Source: Ctenosaura bakeri
Taxonomy: Eukaryota; Chordata; Lepidosauria; Squamata; Iguanidae
Reading direction: 5' to 3'
NCBI GenBank assembly: GCA_948474755.1
Contig: CAOLHI010000959.1
Location: forward strand, 310,001 to 374,000
Length of the DNA: 64,000 nt
Positions 48,495-59,367 of the stretch are shown here, one piece after another (position 1 is the first letter of the stretch; each line of letters starts with the position of its first letter). A program made the translations under genes and the position numbers. Under the pieces are notes generated by a model. The model made no database searches. It was not told where the DNA came from and saw only the letters and a program-made list of their open reading frames with translations.

Positions 48495-49667
48495 TGCATT
48501 AAGATGGTGGAACTAGTGTTAGTTGAACCCTGGGTGCCACAGGGCTCTGTCCTGGGCCTGGTGCTATTCAACATCTTCATCAATGACTTGCATAAAGGAG
48601 GGCATGCAATCAAATTTGCAGATGACACCAAATTGGGAGGGGTTGCTAATATGCCAGAGAACAGGGTCAAAATTCAAAATGACCTTGACAGATTGGAGAG
48701 CTGGGCCAAAGCTAACAAAATGAATTTCAACAGAGAGAAATGTAAGATCCTACACTTAGGCAGAAAAAATGGAACGCACAAATATAGGATGAGGAACACG
48801 TGACTGGATAACAATATGTGTGAAAGGGATCTAGAAGGCTGAACATGAGTCAGCAGTGTGATGTGGCAGCCAAGAAAGCCAACACATTTCTTGGTTGCAT
48901 CAATAAGAGTATGCTGTCTAGATCAAGGGAGGTAATGATACCACTCTATTCTGCATTGGTTAGACCTCATTTGGAATACTGTCTCCAGTTCTGGGCACCT
49001 CAGTTCAACAAGGATATCAACAAGCTGGTGCGTGTCTAAAGGAGAGTGACCAAAATGGTGAAGGGTCTGAAAACCATGCCCTATGAGGAGCGGCTTAGGG
49101 AGCTGGGGATGCTTAGTCTGAAGAAGAGAAGATTAAAGCCATTTCCGCACTAGCCTGTTATAGTGCTATGATTCCACTTTCAACATCCTGTGGAATCCTG
49201 GGGTTTGCCATTTCCGGAGGCGCCAGTCAGAGGGGCCAGTCGGCCCCTCCTGAGACGGCAAACCCCAGGATTCCACAGGATGTTGAAAGTGGAATCATAG
49301 CACTATAACAGGCTAGTGTGGAAATGGCCTAAGAGGAAATATGATAGCCATGTTTAAATATTTGAAGGGATGTCATGAGGGAGAGGGCTTGTTTTCTGCT
49401 GCTCCAGAGATTAGGACAAGGAGCAATGGATTCAACCTGCAGGAAAGGAGATTTCACTTGAACCTCAGGAAGAACTTCCTGATGATCAGAGCTATCGGCA
49501 ATGCCGCCTCGGAATGTGGTGGAGTCTCCTTCTTTGTAGGTTTTTAAGCAGAGGCTGGATGGCCATCTGTTGGGAATGCTTTGATGTGTGTTCCTGCATA
49601 TCAGGGGGTTGGACTGGATGGCCCCTGGGGTCTCTTCCAACTCGATGATTCTAAGACTCTATGATTA
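48495..49667 (+). mobile_element. CR1 LINE fragment with reverse-transcriptase core
   Basis: A frame ending at 48801 encodes CR1 reverse-transcriptase motifs: PQGSVLGLVLFNIFINDL, then AIKFADDTKLGG with the catalytic FADD, then the EKCKILHLGRKN block. After a frameshift and stops near 48800, the frame from 48845 continues with [19 protein letters not shown] and [13 protein letters not shown]. The 3' end reads GGTTGGACTGGATGGCCC and ends in ATTCTAAGACTCTATGATT. It is interrupted by a MITE at 49137-49329. 5'-truncated; not functional. Confidence 0.85.
49137..49329. mobile_element. Palindromic MITE (family B) inside CR1, with TAA duplication
   Basis: Arms run GCCATTTCCGCACTAGCCTG and its complement, 193 bp in all, with a GC-rich centre. 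TAA flanks both sides (49134-49136 and 49330-49332). Removing the element and one TAA restores continuous CR1 sequence (GAAGATTAAGAGG), which fixes both boundaries exactly. TAA is the preferred target of PIF/Harbinger elements. Confidence 0.92.
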
Positions 49668-51205
49668 ACTGCAGTGCCACTGAAATTAATGGGAAAGATA
49701 CATTGTGGCTTAGCATGCACTTGTTCTAACTAACGTAGTTGGAACTAGTCCTATTCTAGAACCCAAGCTTGAGAATATTACTTTTGGGACAACTGCCAGA
49801 ATCTGCTAACTAGCACAGTTTCTATTGATCTTTCTGGCTGGTGACAGAAAGCTTTAGCTCAAAAGTAACATTTCCAGGATCTGGTTAGAGACCTTCCCAT
49901 AGATAAAGTTTCTTCCTAAAAGATAACAGAAATGTAAGTTAACTCCTTTTGCACCATAGTGTTCCTTTTATTTTTAAACAGAAACAGCTGGGTAGCCCTT
50001 TCCTAGGATGAAGCAAAGCTTCACAGAACTGCGAAGGTTTTTGACATCCTCAGAATTCTTCATCTGACATGGTGGTATGAAAAAAACAAACAAACAGAAG
50101 GTAAAGGAAGAAATGGAAAAGCTTCCAAGTCAGGCCAGAGTCAAGGGGTCTGCAGTTAAAATCTCATTGCTAAGATATTTGTGATGGAGATGATTTCAAC
50201 ACCTGCCTTCTAGATAGCTGCTAAGTACAAAGTGATACCAAAACAGAAGGGGCACAGGTTTTCTATCCTGTGGCTTGCCACTATATTGTGCCGTCTAATG
50301 CGTTACCATCTAATATTGATGAAACAAATCAAACTGTTTTGCATCCTTTCTAGTCTGTTATTTCTCTCTTTTTGTCTACAAGCAGAAATAATTCATGGGA
50401 AATAGATGCTTTAGATGTAGTCCAACATAGATGATAGTTATGGAGATCAAACACAATTCTCTCAGTAAGTGTGTATTTCTGATTCAATTTGCCACCACAC
50501 ATTAAATTGCTTCTGCTGATACATGTGTTTGCCTGCGTCTAATGAGATATTATAGGTCTGCCACAAACTTTGTTCTCTGCATTTATTTGAGATGTCGTTT
50601 GAAATACTGTGCAGATCCACTGGTATGTAAACAGCTCAGATGCTTATAAAGAGGCAAGTGCAACATTTTCCAGAATGTAGTACAGGGGGAGCTAGCACTG
50701 ATGGATGTCAAAGCTAAAACTGAAGGTCAAAATAAAAATTGAGCATTTATTTCTCCCTTTTCCTAAAAAAATATATAATACATTTATATATTCAATTTTA
50801 AAATATTACTTTAAACAAAAAGAACAATGTGTTCTTGTCCATTACCTTTTCACCTGCTCAGCAATTCATAAAGTAAAAAAGCAGAGGGAGGAATGGCGCA
50901 GAACTGGTTCTTGTTGCAGAAATTATTTTGCATAGCAGTGTAATGGGGATTTCAGATCTTAGACAATATCTTTTTTTTTTATCAAACTTTAATGTTGGTC
51001 AAAATCACCCACACCACCATTTGCATCTATCTTTATACTTAACCAACATTACTACATTTCCCACATCACTGGGCCTTGCCCTGAATCTGAGGGCCAGGAC
51101 CCGCTTCTTAGATCCTCAGAGGAGCAAGAGGAGGAATCTTAGGATGAGAATCTTGTCTTCAAAAGTACATACATCTCAGGGTTCTCCCCCCTCCCCACTG
51201 CTATA
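49668..51205. other. Unassigned sequence
   Basis: A poly-T run at 50970-50980 might mark a reversed retroposon 3' end, but I found no matching target duplication. No gene seen. Confidence 0.4.
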
Positions 51206-51512
51206 CAGTGGGCCCTTGGAATCCACTGGAGTTTGGTTCCAGAACACCCACTCTCCCCATGGATACCATCAATGGATGCTCTAGTCATATTAGATAGACC
51301 AGCACAGTAAAATTACATCCCTTATATAAAATGATGAACAACTCAAACAAGTGCCAGAAAGAGACAGATGGTCTGTGTAATCACAGGAGGCTACAGCAAG
51401 GTATACCTACACATCAGTGTAGTGCTCTCATCACATGGCAAAATTTAAGATTTTCAAGCCATGATTGGTTGAATCTCTGGATGCAGAACCTGTGGATAGA
51501 GAGGGCTGACTG
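51206..51512. mobile_element. Tigger/pogo-like non-autonomous element, 307 bp
   Basis: Left end CAGTGGGCCCTTGGAATCC and right end TGGATAGAGAGGGCTGACTG, flanked by TA on each side. The inside has GGTTCCAGAACACCC, a TTATATAAAATG stretch, and TGGTTGAATCTCTGGATGCA, matching the well-known 'per-cent-style' terminus of Tigger-class Tc1/mariner elements of amniotes. No transposase; 79-118-codon frames across it are chance. Confidence 0.8.
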
Positions 51513-51514
51513 TA

Positions 51515-52403
51515 TACTTTTTTGGAGCTGCTACTATAAACTTAATAATTCAAAAGAGTGCTTTGGTTGAACTATATCTCCAATGTATTGTTAAAGACAA
51601 TGTCTGTCAACATTGTCAAAAAGAGAGCTGGGAAAAGTGTGCATGTGTGTTTTCCTGTTCAGTGTAGTCCTTGCAAAATTTCATTCCGCAGTAGAGAAAC
51701 ATTTTCACATGTCCTAGATTTGGATATTATTATTTGAATAGCATGCTTTGAGTTAATGCCGTTGATTACATCATTGGGGGCCGTCCCTAGCTTTCTAGGT
51801 TTTGGCCGTAAAATCTGAGGCTCTGAGATGCTTCTGGTATGGAAACCGTAACCATGATGCTATAGACTGAAATCATTTCCCCATCAGGCAAAGTTGAAAG
51901 CACCTTCAAATTCAACTACTGCATAATTGGACAAAATGATCCTATCAGTTTGTAACCAATCCAGTATTCCTCCATCTCTCCCTTCTAGCTATATATGTGA
52001 ATGGCTAGCAAAGGTAAGACCTCTATTTGCATTTCTTTGCATATGTGAAGTGGACTTGGCCTCACAGAAATGGTCTGAGTGACCTAGTTATCCAAGGTTA
52101 TTGACAAGTTAGTTCGAATTTACTTCACTGGAGGAATGAAAACTCTCTTAACCCCATACCCCCAAAGTATTATATTTTTGATTGTGAAAGATTTTCCCAG
52201 TTTCTTTCCCCAAAGTTCATGCTAGGAAGACCCAGGGCTCTTCTACCCTGAAAGTCCCTTTGGTGATTTAATCCTAGAATTCTAATGAGTTGCTTGTTCA
52301 TTTTTTAAAAAAGTAACTCTTTCTAAATTTGCCTTTGGTTGCTTTTGTCATAAATATAATAAATTGGGGGGAAAATAAGTGTGAGTCTGGTTTCTTGCTT
52401 ATC
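51515..52403. other. Unassigned sequence
   Basis: No gene or named repeat seen. Confidence 0.4.
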
Positions 52404-52406
52404 CTA

Positions 52407-52806
52407 AGCCCTTTTCGCACACAGGTTTTTTTTGTTGTTTTTTTTGCGTGAGGGCCCCTTGATCGTCGCGTGAATGGGAGCATCGGTCTGGACGACGCAC
52501 TCCCACTCATGTGACGCTCACGAGCCTAAAGTGGGCTGTGAGCGCATTTTTTTATTTTTGGCTCTAAGCCGAAAATACTGCACGGTCGCGCAATGCTCGT
52601 GGGGCCCTCGCACACTTACCTGCGTGTGGTACATTGAACAAGCTGGCCCAGTCACGCCTCCTCCCCCAGCACAGCCTACAGCTCCCAGGCTGCGCTGCAA
52701 AAGGAAGGGGCGGGGTGTTAGCACGATGTGAGCAGCTCGCGCAAACAGCTGCTCGCGTGAGTGCCGCTCTCCACTGCCGCGATGAAGGTAAGGTGCAAAA
52801 AGGGCC
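52407..52806 (+). mobile_element. CpG-rich MITE (family C), 400 bp
   Basis: Ends AGCCCTTTTCGCACACAG and GGTGCAAAAAGGGCC. CTA lies on both sides (52404-52406 and 52807-52809) if the first base is read as a G-to-A change. Shares with other copies the GCGTGAGGGCCCCTTGATCG block, a TTTTTGGCTCTAAGCCGAAA hairpin, ACTTACCTGCG, and CACAGCCTACAGCTCCCAGG. Chance frames of 85 and 142 codons overlap it. Confidence 0.8.
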
Positions 52807-52854
52807 CTAGAAATAAGATAAGCGGTCTTGCTCTGGGGATTATGAACTAAGACT

Positions 52855-52970
52855 GTTTGGAAGCCTGTCCTACTCCTCAGAGTTGGAAGTACAGACCAAT
52901 TAGTTTGCCTCCCAGACAAATGGTCTTGGAAAAGATAGCAAGACATCTGGTTTCTTATTATTTAACGTGG
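52855..52970 (+). pseudogene. Possible LINE reverse-transcriptase scrap
   Basis: The frame from 52857 reads SWKYRPISLPPRQMVLEKIA, resembling the 'YRPISL...KxLEKII' block at the start of the non-LTR reverse-transcriptase palm. Only this block is seen, so clade and even identity are uncertain. Confidence 0.4.
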
Positions 52971-53230
52971 ATTTGGACCATCTGTGGCTTGCTATATTTG
53001 CTTATTGAAGCAGCAATTGTCCTGTTAAGATTCATGTGTTCAATGCTTGTGCTTTGTGGCTTATTTTTATTTTCTATTATGAATTCCAAGTGAATTTTTA
53101 TAAATGTGACATTTTCATTTTTAAATATTATTTTGTTTCATGTGTGTGTGTGTGTATAGGTTTGGAGATTTTCCTTCTCTTTATCTATGAGAAAAAGCAT
53201 TCTGTCCCACAAAATTAAGGTTACCATGTA

Positions 53231-53320
53231 ACCAGATTTTTTTTTATTTCAGCCATGATATTAAACATGCGACAATGATTAATAGCATGGCTGAAATAAA
53301 AAAGAAAAAAAAATCTGGTA
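53231..53320. repeat. Inverted repeat, about 27-bp arms
   Basis: ACCAGATTTTTTTTTATTTC then AGCCATG on the left pairs with CATGGCTGAAATAAAAAAG and AAAATCTGGT on the right, with a 28-base loop. The right arm has a few extra A/G residues. Confidence 0.8.
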
Positions 53321-55283
53321 TCTTGACTAGATGGCTGCACAGTCTTCTTTTTCTAGAAATCTTAGTATAAAACATTGCTCTAGTAAATACATCTTTTCTA
53401 CTATCAGTTTGCTAAGATAAACATCCCTTTTGTTTTTGGGTGGTCTTACTTCACCATACTTAAATGACATTTCTTGCTTCATAACTTAAATAGTTATTTC
53501 TAGGACAAAGCTAATGCTATTATTCCTAACAATATTATTTATTATCCTAATTATATTATGTTCTTGCTGGCACTGCTGTTGGTCTAACACAGGCCCAGCC
53601 CAAGGAATCTGACTTTCGGAGATGGAGCAGTGAATCATGCCTCCTCCTTTCTCCTGTCAAGGTGCATCAGAAAATCCCTCAAGCTCCTTTCCCCTCAAAC
53701 GGGCAGATATATTTATTTATTTAAATTTATATTCTTTTTTCCTTCCATGGTGGGACCCAAAGTGGTCTATAGTGTTTGCTAAAACAAAATAGCTAAAACA
53801 ATCTGTACTGCGTTTTTTTTTTTAAAAAAGAAAAAGCATAAAAGAACAATCCACTTGAAAATATGAATTTAGAACAGTTAAAAACCACGTGAAAACATAT
53901 TATAGAGTAAGAAACAGAACATCTGTTGCACTATCCCATGCCTGTTTAAATAAAGGTCTCTGCCTGCTGGGGAAAATGGAGCCGAGAGAGGCCCAGCTGA
54001 GCCTGTCTTGAAAGAGAGTAAAATAACAAATCTAATACATGTAATACAGGCCTGTTTGCTGTCCTTTTGTGATACAGAACCTGCTGCCTGAGGTAGCTAC
54101 CTCAGTCAGCCAAATGGCAGGGCCAGCTCTCTAGCACAATTTTATCTTTGTTTTTTTTTCCCCAGTAGTGAAAGAGATATATATACTAACCTGCACAACA
54201 TCAGACCAGATGTTGTTGTCTGTTCTCACTTCCAGAGAAAATAATGACAATAAAACAGGAATGTGTTGTGGAACACCCTCCCTCCAGAAATTCAGAAACA
54301 TTTTTATTGTTGTTGTTGTTGAGAAGTATATAAAAAGACTTTCCAGTTTCTTAGACACAGCATTTAGCCTGTGTCAGTAGTCTGTGCAGCCCAATTATAA
54401 GCTGCCTGGCAGGGGGATAAAAACAAAAGTTAATATTTTAATTTAGAATCAGTTTTACAGCTACCAGTGATGTAGATAAAAATTTATGGTTTCACAGCTG
54501 TGGAGTTCTTAGATTTAATTAGAGGAACTGTTTCCCCATCATGTACAACTTCTGCATTAGTGGAGGCTATGCTGATTGGAAGTCGTGTGCTGTAGGTAAT
54601 TTGTGCTGAGTTTCATGTTGTGAGCTACTACTAAGTGGCTTTGTAAGGTATGGATCACAGATGAAATCTTTCCCCTTGACTTGACTTTTCATTTGGCTAA
54701 CATCAGGGTATTTATGTATCCTATCTAGATATTTCCCTCTTTAAATTCCCTACATACTGGTTTCCTATCTGATGGAGCCAACACACCTTGTCCTTATCTG
54801 TACAGACCACCATCACCTTGCCTTCCTTATCTCTCTCTTTTTTCCTGTTTCATCCCTCCTTATAACCTTCACTCCTACAGCTCCCCCACCTTCAGAGATG
54901 CAAAGGTCCTTGCACTCTGAAATGAGTTTGTCTTTTCTGCCTTTTCCCCATTAATACCCGAAACTTTCTCCCAGAACATCTCTTCCCAGGCTGGTGACAA
55001 CTACTTCACAATTTGATTGTGTTTATAGCTCCTGTGGCAATATGCCACCTGGTGGCCAGAGTCCTGGTGATGAACATTTTTCTGTACTTGACTAAGCTCA
55101 TACCTGAGTGGCAGACACACAGTCTGTTGCTAGGGCTGTATTATAAATCTTAGCAGCTTGCTAGAACCTGCTCAACCTTGTCCTTTTAGTATGGCTTTCA
55201 GGAGCACAACTCCATGCCACAATGAGGCAAAAGAACAGGATGTTGCAGATGCAGACCATGGCTAGTTGAATTTCTTCCTGGGA

Positions 55284-55311
55284 TAACTCCTGAACGCAAG
55301 TTCAGGAGTTA
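55284..55311. repeat. Perfect 12-bp hairpin with 4-base loop
   Basis: TAACTCCTGAAC, loop GCAA, GTTCAGGAGTTA. It is isolated, without a following T-run, so there is no reason to call it a terminator. Confidence 0.85.
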
Positions 55312-55451
55312 AAACAGAAAACACAAAATTAGGCTTGGTTCACTTAAAAAACGTGAGCCAGACTAAATTCTCCTTGTTCCCTTCTTAAAAGTACTTCATT
55401 TTGACTGGATCATTCCTTGTAATTGCCATCTCCTTATTATTTGGATAATTC

Positions 55452-56279
55452 TTTTTTTTAAAATGTTTTTATTAAAGATTTAATTGCAGAAATAAAAAAA
55501 ACCACATAAGCGGATATACACCCTTCTTGAATGCATCCCACTCCCTCCCACTTATAAGCTTATATTCTCCAGTTGAATCTACTTTGGCCCTTTTCGCACG
55601 CAGTTTCTGTTGCGAGAGGGTCCCTTGAGCGTCGCATGAATGGAAGCGTCGGTCAGTACAACGCACTCCCATTCACGCGACGCTCACAAGCCTAAAGCGG
55701 GACGCCCACACATTTTATTATTTTTGGCTGGGAGCCGAAAATACTGCGTGGTTGCGCAATGCTCCCGGGGCCCTCGCGCACTTACCTGCCGTGCAGTGCG
55801 TCAGATGAGCGAGCCGGTCACGCTTCCTCCCCCAGTGCAGCCTACAGTTCCCAGGCTGCGCTGCGGAAGGAAGAGGAGGGGCACTAGCGCGACGCTCGCG
55901 CAACCAGAAAGCGAGCTGTGGGAGAACAGAGGAGCAATGCGAGTGCCTTGCGCAAGAGGCTGCTTGCGCGAACGGCACCCCCCATCTCCGTGAGCAGGTA
56001 ATGTGCGGAAAGGGCCTTTGTTTCCATTTACACAAGAGAAGAACAATTACATTCCCATTAACAAAAGAAAAACAGTTACATTTGTTTTTTTCTTTCATTT
56101 CTTATACATTTATGTCTTTATCTAATCCAAAACTCCTTTCCATTCCCTTTCAAAGTTCTGGATAGGTTTGTTTTTTTAAAAAAAAATTCTAATTTTTCTG
56201 TCTCTACCATATCCAGAACTTTTAGCTTCCAGTCTTCTAAATCTATATCTTTCTTTTCTTTCCAGTATTGCACATACAT
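55452..56279 (-). mobile_element. L1-like 3' end, split by a family-C MITE
   Basis: TTTGGATAATTC occurs at 55440-55451 and 56280-56291 and flanks the block, a 12-bp target duplication. On the minus strand the block ends with an A-rich tail after AATAAAAACATTTTAAAA at 55452-55470. Its other part (56020-56279) would encode a lysine/arginine-rich ORF2 end on the minus strand. Without the MITE (55586-56016 plus one TTT) the retroposed piece is about 394 bp. Clade is inferred from tail type and target duplication. Confidence 0.7.
55586..56016 (+). mobile_element. CpG-rich MITE (family C), best-kept copy, 431 bp
   Basis: Ends GGCCCTTTTCGCACGCAG and GTAATGTGCGGAAAGGGCC, flanked by TTT on both sides (55583-55585, 56017-56019). 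It contains two internal inverted segments, TCCCATTCACGCGACGCTCA with its upstream partner, and the TTTTTGGCTGGGAGCCGAAA hairpin. Many CpG dinucleotides remain, suggesting recent arrival or little methylation. Chance frames of 117 and 126 codons overlap it. Confidence 0.88.
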
Positions 56280-57037
56280 TTTGGATAATTCCTAATGTAT
56301 TTACATTTATATCCTGCTGTTGAAAGTTTATTGCTAATTAAAAATATCTATATTGCATGCTCTGAGAGAGAGATAACCTGCCACCTTCTTTTTACCTAAG
56401 AATTATGTTGTTCTGTATTAAAGTAAATACTTTAAGTTTAATTTAGCTTAGCCCAGTACAAGAATGTTCAACACATTAAAACATGAACTAGAACACTGCA
56501 GTTCATTCATGTGTGTGCAGACAGGACTACCTCAGATAGTCACCAAATTCATTTGGAGGTGGGGAAAATCCAGCTGTAAGATTTTCACAGCTTCCCCAAT
56601 AATTAATACCTTACCTGATTTACAAACAAAACATTTTCCTGAGCTTTAATCTAGTTCTCACAGCTCTCTCTTCTGTATCACAAAATCCTTTATTAACTCA
56701 GACATGGCAACAAATTGGCCCAAGAAGGATTATCTCAATACTTATTAATTACGAAGGATTTGCATCTCAATCCAAAGCTCTTCACAAGTCTTAACTGGCA
56801 ATTCTGATCTGTCCAGAGCCTGGAAAGAAATCCACCCAGCTCAATAGAAACTGAAAGTGGACATTGATCTTCAACTGAGAATGCTCAAGAGTCCTGCTAT
56901 GCTGAGAAAGCAAGCTAGAAATAAATAAAAGTGGTAGATTAGGATTCATGATGGACTTCACGAGATCGTCTTAGTCATGATCCCTGGAATAATAGAAGGG
57001 AATGAACCTACCTTAAGGTTATGTTAAGGGGGCTGAG

Positions 57038-57043
57038 TCTCTT

Positions 57044-57079
<36 letters not shown>
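57038..57079. repeat. (CT)n(CA)n microsatellite
   Basis: CT-rich run from 57038 followed by about ten CA units. Confidence 0.95.
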
Positions 57080-57080
<1 letters not shown>

Positions 57081-57170
57081 AAATGGCCAGGACCACTAAG
57101 ACTTCTATGTAGTTGAGTCTCTTTAGGAATGATCTGTCAGAAATATCCTTAATGATCAAGTGCACGGACA

Positions 57171-57200
57171 AACACACACACACACACATACACACACACA
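57171..57200. repeat. (CA)n microsatellite
   Basis: About fifteen CA units with one TA interruption at 57189. Confidence 0.95.
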
Positions 57201-58650
57201 ATTGAAGACAACTATACCTTCCAGTAATAGCAAATGCATGATATCTGTTCTATGACACTTAATTGGGAGTAAGCTGCAAGCTGCATTAAACACAAGGGAG
57301 AGGGAGATTTCTAAGAATAATAATGAATGTGAGAAATAATTTGTTCTTTCCTTCAGTGTGAACTACACCTGATTCTTTACCTCAAGCATGGTAGATATAC
57401 ATGTTTTTCAGCTTTCTTTTGAGATGCTGTATCTTCTAACATGTCTCTACAGATTTTGCTTATAAAGGAGTGGAGTGAAGGGACAAGTATGATAGAAAAC
57501 ATTATAGGCACCTTTACATTTACTTAATAAGATCTTAAATGATTTTCTTTTTGCTTGATATATGAATTGTAGCCAAGTTCCTGCATCAAAGACATAATTA
57601 TGAATGTATAACTATATATCGTCTCTTGACCTGACTCCCCAAACCTACCTTGACAACCAGCAGCCAAATCAAGTGACAGAGGTCTGTCTGTTCTGCTGAT
57701 GATTGGGGCAGTGCAGGATGTTTCCAGCCTCCTTCCATCAGAGAGCTGTAATCTAATAATCAGAAGTAGGGCCTTTGCAATTAATCATTCTGCAGCATCC
57801 CAATTGCCAGCAGAACAGACCCCTATCACCCAGTTCAGCTGCTGGCTCTCCAGCTAGGTTGGGGGAGCATTTTCGAATATGAAGCAGTTACAATTGCGTA
57901 ACTCTTGCATAACTGCTCAACAGGATAACACCTGCTGTAATATTTTATCTATTATTTCATTGTAGTCAGATTGCTTCCTGCTTCAGTTGGTGATGATGGT
58001 GGTTTTTCTAATGAATGCATTTTTTGTGTGTTTTGGTTGCTTTGTTAAAAAAATTATCTGAAAGTAGGCTAAATTAACAACAACCTGTACGCCAAATGTT
58101 GATCCCAACTTAAAAAACAGATCTATGGCCCCTACTTTCAGTGATGCCACTGCCACAATTTTCTATGTATAATTCTCCTGTATTTATTGATAGGCATGGA
58201 GAGGAAAGCTGTGTTCTGGGGCTGTTGGGGAATTGAGAGATTCTCTCATTTTACACTGAATGCATGCATGAGCTGTCTGTATCTGTGTTTACGTGTTCAA
58301 GGCAAAGATTCTCTTTCTGAAATGCAGACCTTCCCCACCACCTGTGAACAATGAAATATTTGTACACAGACTTCTTTGTATATCAGCAACCAATTTGAGA
58401 ATTATGCATGGCTGGTGGAGGAATAAAATGAAGTGAAAGAAAGAGAGGGAGGGAAGAGAAAAACAAGAAAGATTTTTAAAATGACAAATAGCATCCATAA
58501 GGGCTAAGGATGATTTTACTATTTTGGAAAAGTAACTTAACTCACACTCAACAGCAAGAGTATGCTTTATAGCATCTGCTTTAGAGCAGGTCAGAAAATT
58601 AAAATATTAATTTCTGTTTGTGTATGAGATATAGATATAGATTTAGGGCT

Positions 58651-58712
58651 GTGTGTGTGTGTGAGAGAGAGAGAGATTGAGAGAGAGAGAGAAAGAGAGA
58701 AAGAGAGAGAGT
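58651..58712. repeat. (GT)n(GA)n microsatellite
   Basis: Six GT units followed by about 25 GA units with TT and AA interruptions. Confidence 0.95.
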
Positions 58713-59367
58713 TTGAGAACTGTTGAAAGAAAGCAAACAAACAGCACTATCTTTCAGGTAGAAAACAGATCCTAGAAGAATACTGAAGCAATTAAGTGGA
58801 TATAATAACATGAATTGAAATAAGTACTTTTTTTAAAAAAAAAGTATCAGATGTTTTGAGTTCTGCTTTCGTCAGCCTGTTGGTGGAGGGTATTTAGACA
58901 TGCTGCATTTACTCATTAAGGAATTATTTTCTGGCTTTGGCAACAAAAAGGGTGTGGGCAACTTCCCAGGTGGAAGGGCTGCACTGGATCCACAGAACAC
59001 ACATGGGGACTATATCACCACCAACCACTATAGTTAACATCAGAATTTAACTATGACAACTTTATAAGGTGGATGAGGCTACAAATGTGTCCTCCCATGC
59101 CATAGCAAGTATAAGAGGAGGTGGGCAGAATGAAGATAAAGAAATGACATTTGATGTGAGGACAGGACTGTGACAAATGCATTTCTGGAAGGAAGGGCAA
59201 CAGACTACCTGGTTTTGGTGGCAGTACAGATTTTGGCAGTGAAGTAATGACAGGGGCAATGGCATGGCGTAGCATGAATTTCAAAAAAGATCTTGGGGAG
59301 AGGGCTGTGTATGTGAGTCATGGTGACTCTTGAGGGGACTGGTGAGATAAGAGTGGCTGTGAACATT

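Larger units (their letters stand above)
52971..55439. other. Unassigned, with two hairpins
   Basis: Aside from the inverted repeats at 53231-53320 and 55284-55311, only (GT)n near 53141-53156, a possible LINE-tail fragment at 53715-53800 and a (GTT)n at 54308-54321 were noted. No gene seen. Confidence 0.4.
56292..59367. other. Unassigned, microsatellite-rich
   Basis: Holds the microsatellites at 57038, 57171 and 58651. The sentence CACTTAATTGGGAGTAAGC near 57258 resembles ancient squamate repeat debris. No gene seen. Confidence 0.4.

Noticed and set aside
48234..48803. Plus-strand frame of 189 codons as a host gene
   Set aside because: Its second half is the CR1 reverse-transcriptase core, and the first half is unrelated upstream sequence in frame by chance.
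50960..51600. Reversed retroposon starting at a poly-T run
   Set aside because: A similar ACAAT(A/G)TCT phrase occurs near 51594, but the match is too short and the sequence between is dominated by the Tigger-like element.
55284..55311. Terminator-like hairpin
   Set aside because: Intrinsic terminators are a bacterial feature; the window is vertebrate and no T-run follows.
55640..56098. Frames of 117 and 126 codons on both strands
   Set aside because: They lie in the family-C MITE; equivalent frames appear in sister copies but shift and break independently.
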